From contig CALGZX010000092.1 of assembly GCA_937934165.1 (NCBI GenBank), positions 1 through 6,167 of the forward strand: a stretch of DNA of 6,167 nucleotides. The letters are read 5' to 3'. This DNA comes from an uncultured Collinsella sp. (lineage in GTDB: Bacteria > Actinomycetota > Coriobacteriia > Coriobacteriales > Coriobacteriaceae). Every line of letters starts with the position of its first letter. The first letter of the stretch is position 1. Both the position numbers and the translations under genes were made by a program. Below, in pieces: positions 1 through 5,672 of this stretch. Below the pieces are notes generated by a model. It saw only the letters and a program-made list of their open reading frames with translations. It had not been told where the DNA came from and ran no database searches.

Positions 1-141
1 GCCGCGGGCCCCGTCGCCCCGCGCCCGGTCCACTCCGCGCTCGACCTGTCGAAACTCGAGGCCGTCGGCTTCCACATGCCCGACTGGGAGGAAGAGCTGG
101 GGGAGTACCTGGATGCCTTGGATTTGGGAGGTTCTTTCTAA
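1..141 (+). CDS. rmlD: dTDP-4-dehydrorhamnose reductase, C-terminal end only (5'-partial)
   Basis: Frame 1 is open from the first base to TAA at 139-141 and gives 46 residues. The segment RPVHSALDLSKLEAVGF followed by MPDWEEELGEYL matches the C-terminal signature of RmlD/RfbD: an 'RP..S.LD.SKLEA.GF' block, then a 'W...L..YL' helix. In that family the enzyme reduces dTDP-4-keto-rhamnose to dTDP-L-rhamnose with NAD(P)H in the cytoplasm, the last step of rhamnose donor synthesis. In many actinobacteria it is fused to the RmlC epimerase; the N-terminal part lies outside the window, so I cannot say whether that holds here. Codons 1-37 end in G or C with only two exceptions, while five of the last nine codons end in A or T, so composition changes before the stop. 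The next gene overlaps it or starts just after it. Confidence 0.8.
   Translation, partial: AAGPVAPRPVHSALDLSKLEAVGFHMPDWEEELGEYLDALDLGGSF
99..132 (+). promoter_or_regulatory. Two competing ribosome binding sites for the first glycosyltransferase
   Basis: GGGGGAG at 99-105 lies 7 bases before ATG 113. A stronger core, GGAGGT at 127-132, lies 13 bases before the in-frame ATG at 146, which is a longer spacing than usual. Both sites sit in the 3' end of rmlD, so translation of the glycosyltransferase is probably coupled to rmlD translation whichever start is used. Confidence 0.45.
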
Positions 142-1147
142 AGATATGATTTCTACAGCATCAAAAGCTGAAGCGCCTCTTGTTAGCATCGTCGTCCCCA
201 TCTTCAACGTGGGGCCGTTCGTGCTTCCCTGCATAAGGTCGCTGCTCTGTCAGACGTATCCAAATATTGAGATTCTTATCGTGGATGACGGCTGTACCGA
301 TGACACGGTTGAGTTGATTGCTAGCGTCGTCGGGGATGATTCACGCGTCGAGATTCTCCACAAGGAGAACGGCGGGCTCTCATCTGCCCGAAATTATGGC
401 ACTCGGCTTTGTCATGGTGACTACTTGATGTATGTCGACGGAGACGATCTCATAGATCCGCGGGCCGTTGAGTTCATGCTCCAGGCGGCTTTGAGATACC
501 ATGTGTCGTTTGTCGCGGGGTCCTTTGCCAAGATGCCTCCTCTCGAGAGTTATGAAATGCGGTGTGAGCCTTTGTTCACGTTGGAGAGCGGCTGGGAGCA
601 TCTGAGGCGCCTTCTTCTGCTCGAAGGGGAGAGCGGGTCTGCCTGGGGCAAGTTGTTTTCCCGTTCTTTGATGCCCGACCTTGTGTTCCCCGAGGGTCAG
701 CTTTTCGAGGATATGGGCGTGACTTCCGCGATTTGCTCCCGTGTAGAGACCGTCGCTGTCACTGACGCCCCTTTCTATGCGTACGTGACGAGGCCCGGTT
801 CCATCACAACGCTTAAGAAGCAAGGCCCTAAGCATGTGAGGGATATGGATGCTGCCATTGAGGCCGTGCGGCGGGTTGCCGAGGGAAATTTTGATGGCGA
901 GTTCGAGTGCTTCCGAGCGTATTGCATTCTGCGCGTTGCCATGCGGGTTGATCTCGATAGCTTTGCCGACAGGGCGGAGGGGCAGGCGTATTTGAGGCTT
1001 GCCCGCGACCTTGCGATGCGCGCCTCAAGGAACACCCTAGCTTCGCGCACCTGGAGACTGAGGTGCGCGCTTTTTGCGCTTTCCCCGAAGATGCATAACG
1101 CTTTCTATGCCCTTTATGCCGCGATTTCTGGCAAAGCAATCGGATAA
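113..1147 (+). CDS. Glycosyltransferase family 2 (GT-A fold), first of three
   Basis: The product is 344 residues from ATG 113, or 333 from ATG 146. It should transfer a sugar from a nucleotide sugar to a lipid-linked repeat unit at the cytoplasmic membrane face; donor and linkage cannot be read from sequence. The GT2 domain begins at residue 22 (PLVSIVVPIFN). It carries VDDG at 57-60 (nucleotide binding), ENGGLSSARN at 85-94, the metal-binding DXD region VDGDD at 108-112, SAWGKLFSR at 176-184, and FEDM at 198-201 holding the likely catalytic-base aspartate. All expected active-site motifs are present, so it looks intact. The C-terminal 100 residues are helical and basic, with no clear membrane span. 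The start is uncertain: 113 has the better-spaced ribosome binding site but overlaps rmlD by 29 bases and adds 11 residues unlike a GT2 N-terminus; 146 gives a more typical N-terminus. DNA is much more AT-rich than rmlD at its 5' end. Confidence 0.9.
   Translation: MPWIWEVLSKDMISTASKAEAPLVSIVVPIFNVGPFVLPCIRSLLCQTYPNIEILIVDDGCTDDTVELIASVVGDDSRVEILHKENGGLSSARNYGTRLCHGDYLMYVDGDDLIDPRAVEFMLQAALRYHVSFVAGSFAKMPPLESYEMRCEPLFTLESGWEHLRRLLLLEGESGSAWGKLFSRSLMPDLVFPEGQLFEDMGVTSAICSRVETVAVTDAPFYAYVTRPGSITTLKKQGPKHVRDMDAAIEAVRRVAEGNFDGEFECFRAYCILRVAMRVDLDSFADRAEGQAYLRLARDLAMRASRNTLASRTWRLRCALFALSPKMHNAFYALYAAISGKAIG
1044..1075 (+). terminator. Intragenic terminator-like hairpin with T-tract
   Basis: A perfect 9-bp inverted repeat (CGCGCACCT at 1044-1052 with AGGTGCGCG at 1061-1069) encloses an 8-base loop and is followed after one C by TTTTT at 1071-1075. 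This is the form of a Rho-independent terminator on the + strand. It lies inside the first glycosyltransferase, across codons for residues 311-321, about 70 bases before its stop. It may be a chance product of coding sequence, or it may cut transcription of the downstream genes when ribosomes are absent. No other hairpin in the window is this directly followed by a T-run. Confidence 0.4.
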
Positions 1148-1175
1148 TCCCTATGAACAAAGGTTTTTAATGTGA
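1148..1175 (+). other. Short leader with 5-codon ORF and start-stop ahead of a GTG start
   Basis: The 24-base gap after the first glycosyltransferase holds a five-codon ORF (ATG 1153, reading MNKGF, TAA 1168-1170). Its stop overlaps ATG 1170-1172 by one base (TAATG), and that ATG is followed at once by TGA 1173-1175. The true gene start, GTG at 1172-1174, overlaps this start-stop pair. The ribosome binding site AAAGG at 1159-1163 is 6 bases from the dead-end ATG and 8 bases from the GTG. The arrangement is seen directly; any regulatory role is inference. Confidence 0.35.
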
Positions 1176-2188
1176 GATTCTCGATAATCATTCCCGTTTA
1201 TAACGTAGAGGAATATCTCGGACAATGCTTGGACAGCATTGCACATCAGGATTATTCCGACTACGAGGTCGTCATCGTCGACGACGGCTCGACCGACGGC
1301 AGCGCGAGTATCTATGAGCGCTTCGCCGCGGAGGCGGATGTTCCCGTCCGCATAGTCAAACAGGAGAACAAGGGGTTGCTGCTTGCTCGCCGTGCCGGGA
1401 TCAAAGCCGCCAACGGTGATTATTATTGGCACGTTGACGGCGACGACGGTCTGGCGCCCAATGCAATGTGTGCGGTTTCCGGGATCATTGACGAACTGGA
1501 TCCCGACGTCGTGTTGATCTGCCTTAGCGAATCTCCGACGTTCGGCTCTGTGCTCCCTGGGGGACTGCCCGGTGAACAGCGTTTCTATACCGGAGAAAGC
1601 CTTAACGATGTACGCTCTGCGTTCCTCGATGGATATATTCCTAATATGGTCACTAAAATCGCTCGAAGGTCTTGCGTCGATGCCGATTCAGATTACTCGC
1701 CTTATGGGAAGATGCAGCTTGGGGAAGATCAGCTGCAAAGCCTTTACATTCTCGATAATATGAAGAGCGCCGCATGCGTTCGCGAGCCCTTGTATTATTA
1801 TCGTCCCAACGCAAGCAGCATTACTGCCAATTATCGCGAAGGCCAGATTGCCCAGTACGCCATGGTCAAGGAAGCCGTCCATCGACAGGCCGTCGCGTGG
1901 GATTCGAAATGGCCGGGGAATGGATTTGCTGAGACCGCTCTTGTCGGTTATCTGTCTAACGGTTTCTACGACATGCGCAAGAATGCTGATGGCAAGTGGT
2001 TTAAAAAGCAGTTCCAGGAGTTCAGGGATACATCGCTGTACGCGGAGGCCATCGGTCGATGCGGGGATTTGAGGCTTGAGCAGCGGATCTTCTTCACTTT
2101 GTTGGAAAAGAAAATGGATTATCTTGCGTATGTGTGCCTGGTTGCCTGCCGCGCTGCTACTCCGCTGGCGAGGAGCTTGGCTCGATGA
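1172..2188 (+). CDS. Glycosyltransferase family 2 (GT-A fold), second of three
   Basis: The product is 338 residues from a GTG start. The start is secure because the GT2 fold begins immediately with MRFSIIIPVYNVEEYL, as is typical. It carries VDDGSTDG at 36-43, the EN-KGLL-AR block around 65-73 (a variant of the usual 'NGGLS.ARN'), VDGDD at 88-92 as the metal-binding DXD region, GEDQL at 184-188 with the likely catalytic aspartate, and the YYYR motif at 208-211 often seen in these enzymes. It probably adds one sugar of the repeat unit on the cytoplasmic face; donor and acceptor are unknown. The C-terminal tail from about residue 300 is amphipathic and may touch the membrane. Its stop TGA overlaps the next start as ATGA, so the two are translationally coupled. 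Parts of the gene (for example 1621-1680, 25 of 60 G/C) are clearly more AT-rich than later genes, a sign of separate origin. Confidence 0.91.
   Translation: MRFSIIIPVYNVEEYLGQCLDSIAHQDYSDYEVVIVDDGSTDGSASIYERFAAEADVPVRIVKQENKGLLLARRAGIKAANGDYYWHVDGDDGLAPNAMCAVSGIIDELDPDVVLICLSESPTFGSVLPGGLPGEQRFYTGESLNDVRSAFLDGYIPNMVTKIARRSCVDADSDYSPYGKMQLGEDQLQSLYILDNMKSAACVREPLYYYRPNASSITANYREGQIAQYAMVKEAVHRQAVAWDSKWPGNGFAETALVGYLSNGFYDMRKNADGKWFKKQFQEFRDTSLYAEAIGRCGDLRLEQRIFFTLLEKKMDYLAYVCLVACRAATPLARSLAR
2171..2175 (+). promoter_or_regulatory. Ribosome binding site fixing the polymerase start
   Basis: AGGAG lies 9 bases before ATG 2185, inside the end of the second glycosyltransferase. It selects ATG 2185 over the in-frame ATG at 2134, which would extend the protein by 17 residues into a long overlap. 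Confidence 0.65.
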
Positions 2189-3453
2189 AGATCTTAACTA
2201 TCAGTTCGGGAGGCATGCCGCAGAGGACCCTATCGATGGCGGGTAGGGGGAACGCGCTCGGCATGGTGTTCTTCCTTGGCGTATGCGCTATTGTTTCGCC
2301 CCTCCTCGCCGTTTTCCTCTCCCTTCTCGTCTTTACCGGGGCCCCTACAAAGAAGATGGCGGTTGCCTGCGCCCTTGGGGTTGGGTTTTCTGCTGCGCTT
2401 GTCGCCCATGGTATCGTTTACAACCACCCTGTCGATATGACCCGATGGATGGTTGAATGCGGCTACTACGATGGCAGGAACATTCTCTCGATCGGAACCA
2501 GCCTGAACGAGGATCACAACGGCCTGCTCGTCTGGAACTTTCTGTGTTGGGTAACCGGGAATATCGGCGACCTCCGACTCCTCCAGTCGCTCGCCGCGTT
2601 TTTCGGTTACGGTCTCATCGCTTGGCTGATGATGGACAGGTGTGCCGAGGAGACGACAGATGCATGGGCTTTCCTCCCGCTCATGGTATTCATCTTTTTT
2701 GCCGTCCCGGCGCAGCCCCTGATCGGTAACGTTCGCTCGGCTCTCGGCTGCGTGATTTGTGCGGTCGCGATATGTAAGAGGCGGTCTTACGGGTTCAGGG
2801 ATTCTCTGCCGTCGCTCGTCCTGATCATCGTCGCATGCCTCATCCACAATTCTATCCTGCTCGTCTTGGTTTTGTTCCTAGTTCAGCCGATTCTCGAGCG
2901 TAACCCTGTCAGGAATTCGATTATCTGCGTTGTCGCGGTTGTCACCATGATTTCCGTGGCTTCCGTACTTCTCGCGTCCCATTTGTTTGACGGGGTGCCT
3001 GTCATTACAAGCGTTCTGAAGAAGGCGAGTTTCTATACCATCGGCACGGAGTGGGATCAAGAGCAGGCGGACAACCTTCTCAGCAATCTGAGCCATGTGT
3101 TTTCGTTGCTGTTGCTCGGGGTCCTGCTGCTTAGGATCTACGCCACGAGACAGCATGATGGACGAACGGCGCTCGTTCTTGTTTTGACGATGTGCGTCAT
3201 CGCGATGGAACTCACCCTCGTTAACGTCGGCAACCGCTTGAAGTTCATTCCGATCTTGATTGGCTCGACATATCTGCTTAACAACAAGGGAAGGGGCCAT
3301 GCGGTTGATTCGCGATGGCCGATTCTTGCCGATGCCGTTTTGATGTTGCTCGCTATTGCCGTCTGGTTTATCTCCATGGCAAGTTTCATCCCTTCATTCA
3401 ACTATGTCGAGGTCATGAAGAGCGCCGTTTTCTATCCGCTTCTCCTTTTCTAG
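2185..3453 (+). CDS. EpsG/Wzy-like polysaccharide polymerase (integral membrane protein)
   Basis: The product is 422 residues and strongly hydrophobic, with about 10-11 likely membrane spans, roughly at 26-50, 57-79, 132-150, 161-177, 183-197, 208-235, 242-266, 301-318, 327-346, 352-364 and 378-400. A hydrophilic loop at about 80-128 (DMTRWMVECGYYDGRN onward) sits between early spans, and a second lies at about 268-300. NVRSALGCVICAVAI (182-196) and ACLIHNSILLVLVL (217-230) resemble the 'R..lA..l' and 'H.s' blocks of EpsG-family polymerases. In that family the protein joins flipped repeat units into polymer on the outer face of the membrane. Length, topology and its place between glycosyltransferases and the flippase support the call; sequence identity to known members is probably low. 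ATG 2185 forms an ATGA overlap with the previous stop. An O-antigen ligase-like protein is the main alternative. The next gene begins 11 bases downstream. Confidence 0.75.
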   Translation: MKILTISSGGMPQRTLSMAGRGNALGMVFFLGVCAIVSPLLAVFLSLLVFTGAPTKKMAVACALGVGFSAALVAHGIVYNHPVDMTRWMVECGYYDGRNILSIGTSLNEDHNGLLVWNFLCWVTGNIGDLRLLQSLAAFFGYGLIAWLMMDRCAEETTDAWAFLPLMVFIFFAVPAQPLIGNVRSALGCVICAVAICKRRSYGFRDSLPSLVLIIVACLIHNSILLVLVLFLVQPILERNPVRNSIICVVAVVTMISVASVLLASHLFDGVPVITSVLKKASFYTIGTEWDQEQADNLLSNLSHVFSLLLLGVLLLRIYATRQHDGRTALVLVLTMCVIAMELTLVNVGNRLKFIPILIGSTYLLNNKGRGHAVDSRWPILADAVLMLLAIAVWFISMASFIPSFNYVEVMKSAVFYPLLLF

Positions 3454-3456
3454 AGG
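3452..3456 (+). promoter_or_regulatory. Ribosome binding site of the third glycosyltransferase
   Basis: AGAGG overlaps the polymerase stop codon TAG (3451-3453) and lies 8 bases before ATG 3465. It supports that start over an in-frame ATG at 3315, whose 50 extra codons would lie wholly within the polymerase gene. Confidence 0.6.
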
Positions 3457-3464
3457 TTAAATCC

Positions 3465-4529
3465 ATGTATCAAACTGTCACGGCGCCTCTAATCACGTTT
3501 GTTGTCCCCGCCTATAACGCCGTTTCTACCCTAGAGGCAGCCGTTCGCTCGCTTTCTGAGCAGACGTCCGACGATTGGGAGGCCATCATCGTCGATGACG
3601 GATCTGTTGACGGTACGGGTAAGATGGCCGATGCGCTCGCGCGGGGCGATGATCGCATTAAGGTTCTTCACCAGGGGAACGCCGGGGTCTCCGCTGCGCG
3701 CAATGCTGCTATCGCGGCCGCCAGTGGGGAATATCTCGCCTTCTTGGACGTCGATGACACCGTCGTTCCCAACTTCGTGGAGAAGGCGGGGTCCCTGCTG
3801 GGACGCAGGCCTGTCCGCCCCGATATCGTCGCGCTTGCGTACCGTGCTCTTCCCCGAGGCACGGTCTTCGGGTACGGGCGGTTCCTCGGGAACGCATCGG
3901 AGTTCCTCGAGCTATCGCTCGGGAACAGATACGCCACTTTCCCCTGCTGGCTCTTCCTCGTTTCTGCTCGGCTCATCGCGGCGAGTGGGGTTCGGTTCAC
4001 GGTCGGGAGGCGGACCGGCGAGGACCAGGAGTTCATCCTGAAGCTGCTCTGCTGCGCCTCTATTTGCGAATCTGTCGAAGACAGCGATGTCTACTATCTC
4101 TACCGCATGCCTTCCGGGGGCTCGGCCATGGGCCTTAACCTGGAGGGGCAGTTCGATTACCCCCGGGCTATGCGAGACGTTCTCTGCTTCGCCGCCAAGC
4201 CTGACGCAGGGATGTCTCCCGATGGCTTGGAGGCAGTCGACCGACTGCTTACTGACAGGTTTGTAGGGGCCTGCGCCTACGCTGCGGAGACTGCGTTCTC
4301 CAACGGCGCTTCCGATTCTGATGTCCTTTCCTGGTTGACAGATAGCCTGGAAGGATTTGATTGCCACGGGGCTCTTGAGAACGGCTGTTGCAGGAGCGAG
4401 AACCGGCGGTTTCTTCGCCTCTGGCTCGGCTGCAGCGGCATGATTCCGCTGTATATCCGCTTCGGTTTGTACATCCGGTCTATCGGCAGAACCATTAAGT
4501 ACTGGATTTCACGCCGAGGCACTCGTTAG
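3465..4529 (+). CDS. Glycosyltransferase family 2 (GT-A fold), third of three
   Basis: The product is 354 residues. The GT2 domain starts at residue 8 (PLITFVVPAYNAV) and carries VDDGSVDG at 43-50, GNAGVSAARN at 71-80, LDVDD at 94-98 as the metal-binding DXD region, and TGEDQEF at 184-190 with the likely catalytic aspartate. YYLYR (210-214) matches the conserved position after that motif. It should add one sugar of the repeat unit at the cytoplasmic membrane face; the sugar is unknown. The C-terminal part (about 300-354) has several cysteines and ends in a basic amphipathic stretch (IRSIGRTIKYWISRRGTR), likely for membrane contact. It is separated from the polymerase by 11 bases and from the pyruvyl transferase by 21 bases. 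It is distinctly more GC-rich than the first two glycosyltransferases (3781-3840 and 3961-4020 each have 43 of 60 G/C), so it is not a recent copy of either. Confidence 0.91.
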   Translation: MYQTVTAPLITFVVPAYNAVSTLEAAVRSLSEQTSDDWEAIIVDDGSVDGTGKMADALARGDDRIKVLHQGNAGVSAARNAAIAAASGEYLAFLDVDDTVVPNFVEKAGSLLGRRPVRPDIVALAYRALPRGTVFGYGRFLGNASEFLELSLGNRYATFPCWLFLVSARLIAASGVRFTVGRRTGEDQEFILKLLCCASICESVEDSDVYYLYRMPSGGSAMGLNLEGQFDYPRAMRDVLCFAAKPDAGMSPDGLEAVDRLLTDRFVGACAYAAETAFSNGASDSDVLSWLTDSLEGFDCHGALENGCCRSENRRFLRLWLGCSGMIPLYIRFGLYIRSIGRTIKYWISRRGTR

Positions 4530-4541
4530 TTATCTTTGATT

Positions 4542-4545
4542 GGAG
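4542..4545 (+). promoter_or_regulatory. Ribosome binding site fixing the TTG start of the pyruvyl transferase
   Basis: GGAG lies 5 bases before TTG 4551. An earlier in-frame TTG at 4536 lies upstream of this site and has no well-spaced binding site of its own (the nearest, GAGG at 4516-4519, is 16 bases away). No in-frame ATG or GTG exists near the start of the conserved domain. Confidence 0.6.
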
Positions 4546-4550
4546 TTTCA

Positions 4551-5621
4551 TTGAACGACAGGCAGATATATATTCTCAGCATTTTTGACCCCACCAACTA
4601 CGGGAACAGGCTGCAGGCCTGCGCCCTCGAGGCCGCCGTCGCCTCTCTTACCGGCAAAGAGGTTCTTTCGGTCGATTGCCGCCGCCCGGTGAGTAAGCGC
4701 GGGGTCTTTAAGATCATGGCGGACCTCAACAGAGTCCGAATCGAGTCGAAGAAGGCGCCCGCCGAGAGGAGGCGGCGTTTCCGAGTTTTTCAGGATGAGT
4801 ACTGTGCGCCTGTCGTTGAGATTGCCGAGAGGGACGTTCGTAGCATCACTGGTCCCGTCGTGATCGGCTCCGATCAATGCTGGAACCCCGGGTGGGGATT
4901 GGGTGCGAGTAAGTTTGGCGCCCAGTGCGCCGTGGGCGTCGACAAGAAAATGGCCTATGCCGCTAGTTTCGGCATCGGCATGTCGGACATGCCTGAGGAG
5001 TGGGGTCGGCGCTACTCCGAATGGCTTGGCGGAATCAAGGACATCGGTGTTCGGGAGTTCGCGGGTGCTCAGATTGTCCGCGAGCTTACTGGGCGGGACG
5101 TCAAGGTCGTTCTTGACCCTACGATGCTCCAAACTGCCAAGTGGTGGTCCGAGATAGAGGAGCGCCCGATTATTCCGGGCATCGACCTGGAGGGGCCTTT
5201 CTGCCTTAAGTATGTCTTGGGAGACGATACAGCTTCGGCAAAGATCGCGGAGCGATGTGGCCGCGACGGCCTGGGGCTGGTGGACTTGACGGATATCCAT
5301 TTGCCGGTCGGCCCCGCGGAGTTCGTGTGGCTTATTCACCACTCTGCTCTCGTTTGCACTGACAGCTTCCACGCTACAGTTTTCAGTCTCCTTTTCCACC
5401 GGCCTTTTGTGATTTACGAACGGCAGGGAAATGCTGGGAATATGTCCAGCAGGTTCGATACCCTCCACGCCTTGTTTGGGATTAACTCCAACCGCGCCGG
5501 TAAGGATTGCTTCCGCGAGCGCTGCGTCGATGAGTTCGATTGGACCGGCTTCGAGCGAGAGCTTGAGGAGAAGAGGAATGATTCCGTCGCATGGCTTCGC
5601 GCTGCCCTTGCCAGCTTATAG
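4551..5621 (+). CDS. Polysaccharide pyruvyl transferase family protein
   Basis: The product is 356 residues from a TTG start. Enzymes of this family (the CsaB/WcaK/EpsO group) move pyruvate from phosphoenolpyruvate onto a sugar as a ketal, giving the polymer a negative charge; they work in the cytoplasm on the lipid-linked unit. The N-terminus IYILSIFDPTNYGNRLQA shows the family's 'NYG..LQ' motif (16-22). It is followed by VIGSDQCWNPGW (104-115, the usual 'GSDQ.WNP' block), MAYAASFG (134-141), VREF (167-170), LDPTML (188-193), the C-terminal block EFVWLIHHSALVCTDSFHAT (257-276) with the conserved HS...TDSFH, and SRFDTLHALFG (300-310). All the usual blocks are there and the length is normal, so it looks intact. 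The sugar acceptor cannot be told. It sits between the third glycosyltransferase and the flippase, as expected for repeat-unit decoration before export. Confidence 0.9.
   Translation: MNDRQIYILSIFDPTNYGNRLQACALEAAVASLTGKEVLSVDCRRPVSKRGVFKIMADLNRVRIESKKAPAERRRRFRVFQDEYCAPVVEIAERDVRSITGPVVIGSDQCWNPGWGLGASKFGAQCAVGVDKKMAYAASFGIGMSDMPEEWGRRYSEWLGGIKDIGVREFAGAQIVRELTGRDVKVVLDPTMLQTAKWWSEIEERPIIPGIDLEGPFCLKYVLGDDTASAKIAERCGRDGLGLVDLTDIHLPVGPAEFVWLIHHSALVCTDSFHATVFSLLFHRPFVIYERQGNAGNMSSRFDTLHALFGINSNRAGKDCFRERCVDEFDWTGFERELEEKRNDSVAWLRAALASL
4977..4993. repeat. 17-base perfect palindrome inside the pyruvyl transferase gene
   Basis: GGCATGTC and GACATGCC flank a single central G, giving an 8-bp dyad. 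The sequence encodes part of GMSDMPE after the YAASFG motif. It has the shape of an operator half-site pair, but its position deep inside a gene and the lack of a second copy make chance likely. Confidence 0.4.
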
Positions 5622-5672
5622 GGTGGTTATGTCCAGTGAAATCTGAAACTCTATCTTCGGGAGATACTGTCC
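5622..5672 (+). promoter_or_regulatory. 51-base gap with flippase ribosome binding site in a small hairpin
   Basis: This is the longest gap between genes in the window. GGGAG at 5659-5663 is 9 bases before ATG 5673 and is the likely ribosome binding site. TATCT (5652-5656) can pair with AGATA (5662-5666), putting the site in the loop and 3' arm of a weak 5-bp hairpin. A five-codon ORF (ATG 5629, reading MSSEI, TGA) also lies here. I see no convincing promoter or terminator, so the flippase is probably read through from upstream. Confidence 0.4.

Noticed and set aside
124..150. Possible promoter: TTGGGA (124-129) and TATGAT (145-150)
   Set aside because: The spacing is 15 bases and the -10 box overlaps the ATG at 146, so a transcript would start inside the gene. 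More likely chance in the AT-rich junction.
1713..1737. Inverted repeat TGCAGCT/AGCTGCA in the second glycosyltransferase
   Set aside because: It falls on the near-symmetric residues around the catalytic GEDQL motif (MQLGEDQLQ), so coding explains it, and no T-run follows.
2134..2184. N-terminal extension of the polymerase to ATG 2134
   Set aside because: It would overlap the previous gene by 55 bases, whereas ATG 2185 has AGGAG at 9 bases and the classic ATGA coupling.
2575..2603. Hairpin CGACT/AGTCG followed by TTTTT
   Set aside because: The stem is only 5 bp and is separated from the T-run by 9 bases.
2663..2700. Hairpin CATGGGC/GCTCATG followed by TTTTTT in the polymerase gene
   Set aside because: The stem has a G-T pair and the T-run begins 9 bases after it, which does not fit an intrinsic terminator; the T-run encodes part of a membrane span.
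2230..2847. A 205-codon minus-strand open frame opposite the polymerase gene
   Set aside because: The product is highly charged and low in structure signals, as expected from the reverse of a hydrophobic membrane protein. There is no supporting motif.
3417..3449. Imperfect hairpin with TTTT at the end of the polymerase gene
   Set aside because: The stem has one mismatch, one G-T pair and a 12-base loop, and the next gene starts 11 bases after the stop with its own ribosome binding site. Too weak to call a terminator.
3315..3464. 50-codon N-terminal extension of the third glycosyltransferase
   Set aside because: It lies wholly inside the polymerase gene and the GT2 fold begins only at residue 8 after ATG 3465, which has its own ribosome binding site.
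4754..4790. Bulged GC-rich hairpin upstream of TTTTT in the pyruvyl transferase gene
   Set aside because: It needs a bulge and G-T pairs, and a CCGAG spacer separates it from the T-run. It encodes an arginine-rich stretch, which explains the composition.
4548..5468. A 306-codon open frame on the minus strand across the pyruvyl transferase gene
   Set aside because: Its translation shows no recognisable fold or motif, while the + strand carries every family block of pyruvyl transferases. Long antisense frames are common in GC-rich genes.
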